The notes under the pieces: generated by a model
The model's input: only the letters and a program-made list of their open reading frames with translations
Databases searched by the model: none
What the model was told of the DNA's origin: nothing
Made by a program: the position numbers and the translations under genes
Shown: piece by piece, positions 1 to 8,995 of the stretch
Position numbering within the stretch: the stretch's first letter is position 1
Layout of the letters: the number at the start of each line of letters is the position of its first letter
Source of the DNA: Thermothielavioides terrestris NRRL 8126
Taxonomy: Eukaryota; Ascomycota; Sordariomycetes; Sordariales; Chaetomiaceae
Direction: 5' to 3'
DNA length: 64,000 nucleotides
Assembly (NCBI RefSeq): GCF_000226115.1
Contig: NC_016457.1
Span: 9,796,001 to 9,860,000 of the forward strand

Positions 1-518
1 AGTCGCAGGTCCTGGCCAACGCCAAGGCCCTGGCGCGGCGGCTGGGCGAGCCCAAGGAGAAGGGCGGGCTCGGCTACCGGCTGGTCAGCGGCGGCACGGA
101 CAACCACCTGGTGCTCGTGGACCTGAAGCCGCAGGGCGTCGATGGCGCGCGGGTCGAGCGCGTGCTGGAGCTCGTCGGCGTGGCCGCCAACAAGAACACG
201 GTGCCGGGCGACAAGTCGGCGCTCACCCCCGGCGGGCTGCGCATGGGCACGCCCGCCATGACGACCCGCGGCTTCGGCGAGGACGACTTCGAGCGCGTCG
301 CCGACATCGTCGACCGCGCCGTCTCCATCGCCGTGCGCGTCGACAAGGCCGCCCGCAAGGCCGCCGAGGACAAGGGCGAGGCCAAGACGGCCGGCCGCCT
401 CAAGACCTTCCTCGACTACCTCGGCACCGGTGAGACGGACACCGAGATCGTGCAGCTGCGCAGCGAGGTCGCCGACTGGGTCGGCACATATCCCCTGCCG
501 TGGGACCCGAAGGCGTAG
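1..518 (+). CDS. Serine hydroxymethyltransferase, C-terminal part (5'-truncated by window edge)
   Basis: The reading frame is open from base 3 to the stop at 516-518 and gives the last 171 residues of a PLP-dependent serine hydroxymethyltransferase. The family converts serine plus tetrahydrofolate to glycine plus 5,10-methylene-tetrahydrofolate in one-carbon metabolism. The visible part is the small C-terminal domain: the segment SGGTDNHLVLVDL, then NKNTVPGD, then LRMGTPAMTTRG, all strongly conserved in the family. The PLP lysine and the large domain lie outside the window. The protein ends in WVGTYPLPWDPKA. No intron is seen in this part. Cytosolic and mitochondrial forms cannot be told apart because the N-terminus is missing. 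The gene converges on the fusion gene ending at 1092. Confidence 0.95.
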   Translation, partial: SQVLANAKALARRLGEPKEKGGLGYRLVSGGTDNHLVLVDLKPQGVDGARVERVLELVGVAANKNTVPGDKSALTPGGLRMGTPAMTTRGFGEDDFERVADIVDRAVSIAVRVDKAARKAAEDKGEAKTAGRLKTFLDYLGTGETDTEIVQLRSEVADWVGTYPLPWDPKA

Positions 519-1091
519 CGCGGGAGACAGGAGTGGGGGGGGGGGAAGTGTCGGCCGAGCGAAAAAGGAAGGTTTGCTAGCGCGGGTGGATGGAAGAATA
601 AGATGATACTGTCTCTGTAACTGTTATGTAGTTCGGGTTCGGAGGCGTAACACCGGGCGAGCGGGTTTAACAGTCCACTTTGCCCCGATTCATCTCTTGG
701 TTGGTTTTCTGCGGCACGACAGCAGCATATTGCATGTTCAACCTGGCATGTGGTCGGTGGTCTCGCAATGGATGAAGTGCTTGATCGGGCGTCCGTTGTT
801 CAAGGGTGATGATTCATGCTGTATCACGACTTTTTCCAATTCCGTTCGTCCAGTGATCCAACACCGCACCTTTTTCCATTCCCAAATCCTCCCGCAATGT
901 CCAAGAAGAAAAATTACTAGATGTAGGAGCGAAATATCTTCCCTTGCACGCTTCCGGCCTGCATATCCATCCATCCATTCCATCGTCCACCCAACGATAA
1001 ATCCAGGTTTCTGCGCTTGCGTAACTCCCGCTGATGATCATCACGAGATCAAAATCACTAAAACCAGAAACGAGATCATGCCCGGCCCTCC
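519..1091. other. Intergenic, convergent 3' regions
   Basis: This stretch lies between two converging stop codons and should hold both 3' UTRs. It has a G-run near 535-546 just after the SHMT stop. I see no gene here; open frames across it lack family features. Confidence 0.6.
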
Positions 1092-4000
1092 TCACTCCGA
1101 CTCAGCCTTCGCCTGCCCCCGTGGCTGGAGCGCCCCCGGGACTGCCAGCGCCTTGGCCACCGCGCTCCGCGCCCCGAACGCCGCGTAGTACCGCGCCAGG
1201 TGGTGATGCTTGCTCAGCACGCCCGACCCGCACACCGCCACCATGTCGTGCAGCACTGGCCACAGCGCAAAGTCGGCGGGCGAGGGCTGGCTGCCGCCTG
1301 CAATGAAGAAGCTTGCGCTGTTGCCGCTGCCGGCGTCGCTGCCGCTACCCGTTTTGCGGGGTGGCTTGTTGTCGCCTGCTGCCGAGGCGGGCAAGGCTGG
1401 TGCTGCTGCCGCTGCTGCGGGAGTGGTGGTGGCAGCGGCCGTGGTGGTGGTGGTGGGAGTAGCAGCGGCAGCTTCCTCCGCCGCCCAGCACTCCCACACA
1501 GCGAGCTCGTCCCCCAGCAGCCGCACAACCGTCTCCGTCTGCTCCTTACTCGCCGCACCCTCGCTCCCACTACCACCACCACCACCACCACCACCACTAC
1601 CATCCCGCACCGGCAGGCCAGCCTCCCCCAGCACCGCAGTCCACCGCCCCAGCAGATCCAGCGCGCGCTGCAACCGCACCACCCGCCGCGCCACCTCCGC
1701 GGGCGGCATCTGGTCGCACCGCCGGCCGGGGCCGTACACGGCGTCCAGGTAGCGCAGCACCGACGCGTGGCCCTCGACAACGACAGGGGCGCCGGCGACA
1801 GCCGCCGGCCGCCGGCCCGGGTCGTTGCTGTAGTTATTGTTGTCCTCGAACCGCACGGGCGCGCCCTCGACGCTGCCGCGCGCGCAGCCCACGCCCAGCT
1901 CCGCCAGCGCGAGCGCCACGCGCGTGTTGGCGATCGCGCCCTCGCCGCCGCCGCGGGAGCCATTTGGGTTGACGCTGGAGCTGGCGCTGGAAGAAACATG
2001 GCTGGCAAACCAGCGCTTGGGCGTGCCCATGTGCAGGACGTCGAAGCCGGCGCCGTACCAGCGGCGCCAGTCGAAGGCGGCGCGGTTGTTCTCGGCGCCG
2101 AAGGCGCGCAGCAGGCGCGCGGCCTCGTCGGTCTGGCCGTTGACCACGGGCCGCGCGTCGGCGCGCGCCTTGGCCACCGCGCCCTGGCCCCAGATGCGCT
2201 GCGGCTGCGCGCTGTCGCCGTCGATGAACGTGCCGATCTGCCGGAAGGTCAGGCTGATGCGCGCCCCGCCGTGCGACAGCTCCGCCGCCGTCTTGTCGCG
2301 CTCCGCCCGCTTGTCCTGCCGGATCGCGTGCAGCCAGCGCGCGTTGGTCGCCAGGCCCATGCGGCAGAGCGAGTTGTGCGGGAGCGGGGCGCGGACGGTG
2401 GTGCGGGCGGCGGCGGCGGCGGTGGGGTGGTTGTCGGCCGGTTGTTTTGACGGTTGGGGCGGCTGGTTGGCGCCGTCGTCGTTGCTGTCGGGCGTCGTCG
2501 TCGTTGCGGGAGCAGATGGAGACTGTTGCGTGGTGGCGGCCGAGTGATTGTCGTTGTTGTTGTCGTCGTCCTCCTTGGGCGGGCGCTTCGTGCGGAACAC
2601 CATGGTGCGCTCGGCGCCCAGGCTGACGTTGGCGATGAAGCTCCCGGGGACGATGTCCAGGGTCTTGTCGCTGTGCTCGCTGATGTAGTCGTTGCCGGTG
2701 CGGTAGTGCTGGATCAGCACGTGGTTGACCGGGTGTCCCAGGTGCTTTTCGACTTCCTCCTTGATGCGCAGCACCGTGGGAGAGAAGGGAAGCAGCGGAG
2801 GCGACTCGTCCGCCGGGTGTCGGTAGACGGGCATGCTGCCGTCTTCGGCGACGGCGCCCTGCACGGCGATGCGGCGCGGCACTTCGCCGCCCATGTGCGA
2901 CATGCCGGCCCAGCTGACCTCCTCCAGCAGGCGCTCGAAGGCATCGGCGGCCAAGTCGGGGGGCAGCACGTTGGTGATGATGGTGGTGTCGCCCTCGCAC
3001 AGTGGCTCGGACACGACGGGGGCCGGCTGATCTGCCATCTTTTCGGGAGCTGGCTTTTTCTGTTCCAATGCGGGGGGAACCTTCACGGCAACTTCTGGCT
3101 GTGCCTCCCTTGGAGCGGCGGCCGGGGACGGTTTGGTGCTGCGGATCGGAATGCTCCCAGTGGACGACGGTGTCGACGGTTTCGACGGTGTTGACGGCTT
3201 CTTATCCTGGGCGCTGCGTGGCACACGAAATCGGACCGGATTGTTTACCCTGGGCTTCTCAGCTTTTGTGGTGCTGCGCGGCCCTGGGAGTGGGAGCGGA
3301 CCTTCTGGGCTCTCCAATTCGCCCTGCGCAGGCTGCGCAAGAGATGCGTTCCTCCGCTTTCTCTTTGCTTCTTCCAATGCCCTTTTGAGGCTGCGCGATG
3401 ACTCACCGTCTGATGATGACGGGTCAGACTCGGCTTCTAAATGCCCCGAGTCATTTGAAGGGCGCCGCGTGCCCGCCTTGGCGCTGCTGCTCTGGTTCGA
3501 GCTCGCCGGGCAAGGCGTTGTTGACTGCTTGCGAGCGCCCGGACCCGACTGCGACAGCGGCGGAGAAGGTGTCGACCGGGGTTGGGGTGCCGCTGCGGGG
3601 GAGGCATCCGGGGCCCCACCGCCGCCGCCCCCGCCGGGTTGCAGCGACATCTTGGACACGACCGGCGACAAACCCGTCGACTGTGCGGACTGCCCCTGCG
3701 GCGCGGGAGGCTGCAGCTGCTCGAGCAGCGTGTCGGCGCTCACCACCTCGCAGCCGGTCAAGTGCATCAGCTGGCGCACGGCGCTGACGTGCCGCGCCGT
3801 CTTCCGGAAGCCGCAGCAGTCCTCGAGCAGCGTCACGGCGCAGCCGTGCTGGCCCGCACCCAGCGCCGTCGCGTAGATGCTGATGTTCGTCAGCGCCCCG
3901 CACACGTACAGGTGCGTCACGAAGCGCCTCTGGAGCAGCTGCGCCAGCTGCAGCTGCTGCCCCGGGGCGAATGCGCTGTAGCGCGTCTTGGTCACAACGA

Positions 4001-4469
4001 TATCTCGCCCCGTGGCGATGGCCGCCTTCACTTTCGGCGCGAATTCGGCCCCCTGCGTGCCCTTGCGGACGCAGGGCTCTTTGCCGCCGTCGCCGCCGGT
4101 GCTGAGGAAGGCCTCCTCGTCCGCCTCCATAGCCGCGCTGTCGTGCAGGGCGGATGTCGGCTGACGCCCTCGGGAGGGCCCCGGCTTTTGCGGACGCGGC
4201 ACCGTGTCCGCAGTGACGATCTGGTCGCCGTCTTCCAGCAGGGAACAGTGGTGCTCGAACTCGCTGCGCACCCAGATTACGTCGCCAGCAGCCGCGTCAC
4301 GGAAGGCCTTGGCCAGATCCAGGATGCGGTCTACGAAGTCCTCAGGCTCCCCGACGTGCAGAGCGCCATCCGACGACAGGAAGTCATTCTGCAGGTCCAG
4401 AATCAGGAGTGCCTTCCGCGTCGGGACGGTAGGGAGCAGGGACGGGTTGATGGGGAACGGTGGCGGCAT
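1092..4469 (-). CDS. Isochorismatase-like / AlkB-like dioxygenase / GST-like three-domain fusion protein
   Basis: This is one uninterrupted 1125-residue frame. Residues about 17-250 form an isochorismatase-like (cysteine hydrolase) domain with the expected triad: D25 in LILDLQNDF, K161 in VTKTRYS and C190 in YVCGALTN. A long Ser/Pro-rich low-complexity linker follows. Residues about 490-750 form an AlkB-type 2-oxoglutarate/Fe(II) dioxygenase: NVLPPDL opening, H599-x-D601 in EHSDKT, H714 in WLHAIRQDKR, and R737/R743 in RISLTFR for the 2-oxoglutarate. An Asn/Thr-rich insert splits this domain. Residues about 790-1110 resemble a glutathione S-transferase: a thioredoxin-like part, then a helical part with SPADFALWPVL. 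Catalytic residues of the first two domains are present, so both may be active; substrates are unknown. Similar isochorismatase-AlkB fusions are, as I recall, known in fungi. Simple repeats in the linkers may vary in length between strains. Confidence 0.9.
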   Translation of the reverse strand: MPPPFPINPSLLPTVPTRKALLILDLQNDFLSSDGALHVGEPEDFVDRILDLAKAFRDAAAGDVIWVRSEFEHHCSLLEDGDQIVTADTVPRPQKPGPSRGRQPTSALHDSAAMEADEEAFLSTGGDGGKEPCVRKGTQGAEFAPKVKAAIATGRDIVVTKTRYSAFAPGQQLQLAQLLQRRFVTHLYVCGALTNISIYATALGAGQHGCAVTLLEDCCGFRKTARHVSAVRQLMHLTGCEVVSADTLLEQLQPPAPQGQSAQSTGLSPVVSKMSLQPGGGGGGGAPDASPAAAPQPRSTPSPPLSQSGPGARKQSTTPCPASSNQSSSAKAGTRRPSNDSGHLEAESDPSSSDGESSRSLKRALEEAKRKRRNASLAQPAQGELESPEGPLPLPGPRSTTKAEKPRVNNPVRFRVPRSAQDKKPSTPSKPSTPSSTGSIPIRSTKPSPAAAPREAQPEVAVKVPPALEQKKPAPEKMADQPAPVVSEPLCEGDTTIITNVLPPDLAADAFERLLEEVSWAGMSHMGGEVPRRIAVQGAVAEDGSMPVYRHPADESPPLLPFSPTVLRIKEEVEKHLGHPVNHVLIQHYRTGNDYISEHSDKTLDIVPGSFIANVSLGAERTMVFRTKRPPKEDDDNNNDNHSAATTQQSPSAPATTTTPDSNDDGANQPPQPSKQPADNHPTAAAAARTTVRAPLPHNSLCRMGLATNARWLHAIRQDKRAERDKTAAELSHGGARISLTFRQIGTFIDGDSAQPQRIWGQGAVAKARADARPVVNGQTDEAARLLRAFGAENNRAAFDWRRWYGAGFDVLHMGTPKRWFASHVSSSASSSVNPNGSRGGGEGAIANTRVALALAELGVGCARGSVEGAPVRFEDNNNYSNDPGRRPAAVAGAPVVVEGHASVLRYLDAVYGPGRRCDQMPPAEVARRVVRLQRALDLLGRWTAVLGEAGLPVRDGSGGGGGGGGSGSEGAASKEQTETVVRLLGDELAVWECWAAEEAAAATPTTTTTAAATTTPAAAAAAPALPASAAGDNKPPRKTGSGSDAGSGNSASFFIAGGSQPSPADFALWPVLHDMVAVCGSGVLSKHHHLARYYAAFGARSAVAKALAVPGALQPRGQAKAESE

Positions 4470-5399
4470 GGGGACGGTGACTAGGTGTTGACGCTAAGGA
4501 GCCGATCTTTGCAATGTATCGACGTCTAAGTGTCGTCAGCGGGCTCGCCCTACCCAGCGTCAAGAGGAGCACCGGTCGGACTCACGCTCGGTTGCGGAAC
4601 GGGGACAGGAGCCCCTCTCACGGTCACGGCTCGGCACAGAGTTGCTTGGGTCGAGAGTCATTCCGGGTGCATAGTCGGAAGGCGCGGGCACCCTGCAGCA
4701 GCGAATGGTCGGCCCAGGGTCATACGCTGGTCCGAGGCTCCTCGACCCGGCCAGCGATGTCGTGTATCAGAGAGGGTCGACTGGCTGGCTCCTCTCAAGG
4801 CGCTCCGCGCTCCTGCTAGTGACGGCAAATATTGGGGTGCGGCCGGTGGTGGGAGCGGCCACACTCGGATACGAGAGAAGTCGGCCCCGATATCTTGAGA
4901 CGGGGAGAGACTCGGCCGAGTACGATGTAGAATCTCTTGTGAGAGGCTAGGTTGTGCTGGGCGAGCCGGCCTGGGAATTCCGAGTCTTGTCTAGCAGGCG
5001 GCCGGGCAAGTACATACAGGTATTCCGTACATGTACGTGTACTTGTCAGATTGGCGACCCCGGAGTCGATGCTGCAGCAAACTTCAAAGCGCAGTTGAGC
5101 CTCTCTGTCCGAATTCGGTTCAAAGGTCGGAGATAACGAGCTGGCCGGTCCTCTTCATGCCGGAATCTACCGCCAGCCGGACAGCACGCAGCAAGAGCAC
5201 GCTGTTGGACGCCTGTCTCAGACAGGCCAGCTCAGAGCCATTTTATGTTGTGTGCATGCTTAGTGACCCCGGCCTGAATCAAGGGCCGGAGCAGGGGGTG
5301 AAAGCAGGCCGAGCGCCGCGGGAAAGCGCCGCGGGAAAATGGTGGGGTAAGCGAAAGCGATGCCACCCCATGCCCTCCCCATGTCCAGCGCGCACGTTG
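4470..5399. other. Intergenic, upstream of the fusion gene
   Basis: This region holds the promoter side of the fusion gene and sequence leading into the foldback element. A copy of the dispersed GTATTCCGTA motif lies at 5020-5029. No coding frame here has recognisable features. Confidence 0.5.
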
Positions 5400-5630
5400 C
5401 TAGCCCTGCCTACGGAGGCTCCGAGCTCAGACTCTTCGAAAACTCAAACCACAACCGACTTTCTCGCCTTTACCTACCCCGCCTACCCACCTGCCCCGCC
5501 CCCTCTTAAAATTTTTTCTAACCTGTACAGAAAACAAGCCTTCCCTACCTTCCAGGTACCTTACCGACTCCATAGTGGGCACAATACTTCCGTACAGTGG
5601 TTGGTTCGAGGGCAATGCAGTGACTGAATT

Positions 5631-5768
5631 GACCACAGTGCAGTGGTCGGGTCGACCGCAGTGCAGTGGTCGGGTCGACCGCAGTGCAGTGGTCGGGTCG
5701 ACCGCAGTGCAGTGGTCGGGTCGAGGGTAGTGCAGTGGTCGGGTCGACCGTAGTGCAGTAGTCGGGTT
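5631..5768 (+). repeat. 23-base tandem array, left copy (6 units)
   Basis: There are six head-to-tail units of 23 bases, of the form GACCGCAGTGCAGTGG followed by TCGGGTC, with a few substitutions. Each junction rebuilds the palindrome GGTCGACC. The unit reappears inverted at 6074-6296. Confidence 0.9.
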
Positions 5769-5800
5769 TGCCGATGGCTTGCGTACCTGTGGCTGTGGCA

Positions 5801-5980
5801 CGCAAGCCACAGTCATGCAAGCCACAGGCACGCAAGCCACAGGCACGCAAGCCACAGGCACGCAAGCCATAGGCACGCAAGCCACAGGCACGCAAGCCAC
5901 AGGCACGTAAGCCACAGACACGCAAGCCACAGGCACGCAAGCCATAGGCACGCAAGCCACAGGCATGCAAGCCACAGGCA
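5801..5980 (+). repeat. 15-base tandem array (12 units), centre of foldback element
   Basis: There are twelve contiguous copies of CGCAAGCCACAGGCA with single-base variants (CATAGG, CGTAAG, TGCAAG). A short inverted remnant of the same word precedes it at about 5775-5797. The period is divisible by three, so long open frames on both strands are an automatic by-product. Confidence 0.93.
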
Positions 5981-6073
5981 AGCTCAACCACATGCACTGC
6001 CCTCGACCCGACCGCTGCACTGCAGTCAGTTCAATCACTGTACTTCCCTCAACTCGACCACTGTACCGCGATC

Positions 6074-6296
6074 GACCCGACCATTGCACTGCGGTCGACT
6101 CGACCACTGCACTGCGGTCGACCCGACCATTGCACTACGGTCGACCCGACCACTGCACTGCGGTCGACCCGACTATTGCACTACCCTCGACCCGACCATT
6201 GCACTGCGGTCGACCCGACTACTGCACTACCCTCGACCCGACCATTGCACTGCGGTCGACCCAACTACTGCACTGCGGTCGACCCAACCACTGTGG
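6074..6296 (-). repeat. 23-base tandem array, right inverted copy (9 full units plus a partial)
   Basis: Nine units of GACCCGACCATTGCACTGC followed by GGTC, plus a 16-base partial unit, form the inverted complement of the left array. More degenerate units extend left to about 6001. Substitutions cluster at CpG-containing positions (CGACC to CAACC, GCGGTC to ACGGTC). Confidence 0.9.
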
Positions 6297-6475
6297 AGCA
6301 GTGTAATTGGCGAAGAAGGTAAGGAAGGTTTATTTTCTGTAGGGCCTTGAAAATTTTTCTTGGCAATAGTGGGGCAGCTAGGTGAGCGGGTTAGGTAAAG
6401 GCAAAAACGTCGAGGTGGTTTGGGTTTTCGAAGAGTCCGAGCTCGGAGCCTCCGTACCTGCCAGGCCCTCCATGC

Positions 6476-8995
6476 CCAAGTGCAGTGTAGTGTAGTGTAG
6501 TGTAACTAATGGATCCGTAAGGTACAGCAGCCTCGACAACGGAAGGACAGCCGTTCTTCGGTCATGCAGCGTTAAGCCTTGCCGCCGGATGCGGCGTGTT
6601 CCAGCCGCACCAAGGACATTGTGGAACACCGCAACCCGAGATGGAAACTCCGCCTGGGCGACACGAACGAGCCCAGACCGCTCACTGACTCGGATCGTCG
6701 ATCGCAGATGCCAGTGTCGCTGGTACTGTGCGTGTACACTGTGGACGTTGTGCTTTTCCGTGTAAGTACCTAGTTACTCCGGCGGAGCACAGAAGAGTCG
6801 AGATCTCCTGCGCCCCTGCGGTGACGTCCTCCTACCTAACTGCCGACGCCCTCACGCTGCTGTAGACCCTTGTTTATCGACCGGCTGCAGGGTCGAGAGG
6901 AACGCTCCTGCATGGCCCATCGAGGTCGCCGAGAGCACCGCGCTGCAGCTGGAGCAGCGGTGGGGTGCCACGGTAGCGAGCCGGGAACCAACGTTTGATG
7001 TTGCCCGCGCACCGCAGTTTCATTCCCGTCCAAGATTGCCCCGTGCATCGCCCTCGTTCGGCCGTCGCCGTTGTTCCGTTGTGGTGTGGTGTGTGGTGGG
7101 CGCGGTGCCTCGTGTACACGAGTGTAGCGCAGTGATGACGCTGAACCGGTCCAAGGTTGGCCCGGATGCGGCACAGCATGGCATCGAATCCAGATGGAAG
7201 CCGCCGCCGAAGGAATCAGCCGTCCCGCTGTGAGCCGCGGTTCCGCAATGCTTCCGTGAATCGCTCGGGGGCGTGGGCGTGGGCGACGACTCGAACGCAC
7301 GGTTGCGGGGATTGGGCTGGGGCGCTGCGAGGAGAGCAGCGGGTAGGCCCGTGTCCCTCGGATGTTGGTCATGATCCACTCGCCAAGCACGGCAAGCCCG
7401 CACCAACAGCGGTTCGAGAGCACCACTGTGTGCTGTGTAAAAAGCAGGCACAGCAGCCCCCCCTTCGAGATGCCCGGTGCGCTGAAAAATCGACAACCTG
7501 CGAATTCCAGGTTTCTCCCCCTTCACGGCATATCATCGTGTCTTCTTATGCGCTTCCCAAGCCGCCTGCGTGTTCCTTCCTCGCCCACCAGATTCATCCT
7601 CCAGTCCGAATAACTACTACACGTCGGGTTTGCAACCCCGAAATTGACCAACCGCAGCCCGCCGGAGCTGGCTCCTTCGATCCTACACAGTGTGGTACGC
7701 TAACGCCGACCCCAGTACCGCATCGAATCCCTTCCATCACGGCCTGGCCAGTTTCCGCTCTCTGTGTTTCGCCGAGAAGCATCCTTTCAAACAATAACCA
7801 CATATCCCGTACATAGTGTACAGGAGTGTAATGTGCAGTCGGAGGAAGGTTTGCGGCAACAGAGGATGCCGCACGCCAATATACTGTGGTAATTGGCCCC
7901 CACACACGTCCTGCGGCCGGATTCGAGAGCTTAGCGCCCGCCGCACGCCTGGGACATCCCATGCGTCCACCCGTTCCCGCGCGTTGCGCGACGTCTCCGC
8001 CAATGGGCCGTTGCAGTCCACCTCCAATAACTAAGGTAACTAGCTGTCTTGGCCGAAACCCGCGCCGTCTCACCGCAATGCGCTGCGGAGAGGGTGCGTC
8101 AGCAGGGCGAGTGGGAAGCTCCGTGCAGAAGTTCCTCGCTTGCCGCGGCACCGTGACCATCACAGTTCCCTTCGCCGAACACCACTTCCAGGGGTTCAAG
8201 CAAGTTGCAACGCTGCGCCGGCATGCGGCACAGGGGAGCACAGGGAATAAAGGACCTACACGTGTATTCGGACTCCGTGCGCTCGCACTGTGCAATGTTG
8301 AGCGGCCGAGGGAGCTCACATGACGCAGATTCGCAGCGAGACTGCAGGCTCATGCCTGTCAATTAATTTGGCGCACGCGAGCACCCATCACCAGCGCAGC
8401 ACTGCAGTGGCATACCTGCGCAAGTACAGTGTAGTCTAATTGGACGGTGAAGGGTATCTCCAGTCGGCATTCAGGGCTTGGGGCGAGCGCTGGAAGAAGG
8501 AAAAAGATAAAAGAAAAAAAGAGAAAAAGGAGAAAGAAAGAAAGAAAGAAGAAAAGAAAGATAGAAAAGAAAGAAGGAAAAGGAGAAAATAATCCCGTCC
8601 GGCACAGAGATGCGGCCGATCGAGTGAGCGCAAACAACTCTGAACTATCCGATCGGTAGCGTTATCTCAAGCACAGCCGCAGGATCTTGAGGGTGATGGC
8701 CAGGGCAGCTCCCTCTACGGAATCTCACCTGCAGCCGCCCGCATTAAAACCCGCCGTCTGCGTGCATGGCAAGATATCCTTTGGCGACGGGACCTGCGTG
8801 AATGAGCATGCAGTCGGTCAGGCGATCACATCAGTTATCCATCCAAAGGGGGTTCTGAACTTCACTCTCCCACTGCCGGAGGTAAGCCCGGCGATCCGAG
8901 TTAACAGCAGGGAGAAGAGGAACGGATCCGTACATGCAAACCCTCCAGCGTATGCACTGTACCTTCCCTCGCTCAGCTACCTAGCAGAACCCAAA
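6476..8995. other. Gene-free region between foldback element and LRR-kinase-like gene
   Basis: No frame here has domain features or a convincing intron pattern. Simple sequence includes four GTGTA words around 6485-6505. The right end holds 3' sequence of the gene ending at 8996. Confidence 0.5.
8503..8592 (+). repeat. Purine-rich low-complexity tract
   Basis: About 90 bases are almost pure A and G on the + strand, built from AAAGAAAG and AGAAAAAGG words. Lysine/arginine frames on + and Phe/Ser frames on - through it are artefacts. Confidence 0.85.

Larger units (their letters stand above)
5400..6475. repeat. Foldback element: imperfect inverted-repeat arms around nested tandem arrays
   Basis: The outer arms, about 5404-5575 and 6310-6458, are inverted copies of each other at roughly 75-80 percent by eye. 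Both contain the core GAGGCTCCGAGCTC followed by ACTCTTCGAAAAC (reverse-complemented on the right). Inside the arms lie a 23-base tandem array (5631-5768), a 15-base tandem array (5801-5980) and an inverted array of the same 23-base unit (6074-6296). The whole unit could fold into a long hairpin with the 15-base array as its loop. No transposase frame is present. Frames open on both strands through the arrays but encode only the repeats. It may be a non-autonomous foldback or MITE-like element, or locally generated satellite DNA. Confidence 0.85.

Noticed and set aside
1200..4491. Large plus-strand frames opposite the three-domain fusion gene
   Set aside because: They are antisense shadows of a GC-rich coding region; the minus-strand frame carries all conserved motifs.
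5801..5980. Regularly spaced short repeats that could suggest a CRISPR-like array
   Set aside because: Units are directly adjacent with no spacers, and the genome is eukaryotic; it is a 15-base minisatellite.
5427..6350. Long open frames on both strands of the foldback element, with repeated His/Cys/Arg-rich peptides
   Set aside because: They are products of tandem repeats, exist on both strands, and have no start context, domain or intron logic.
8447..8659. Lys/Arg-rich plus-strand frame and Phe/Ser-rich minus-strand frames
   Set aside because: They follow from the purine tract at 8503-8592 and have no other support.
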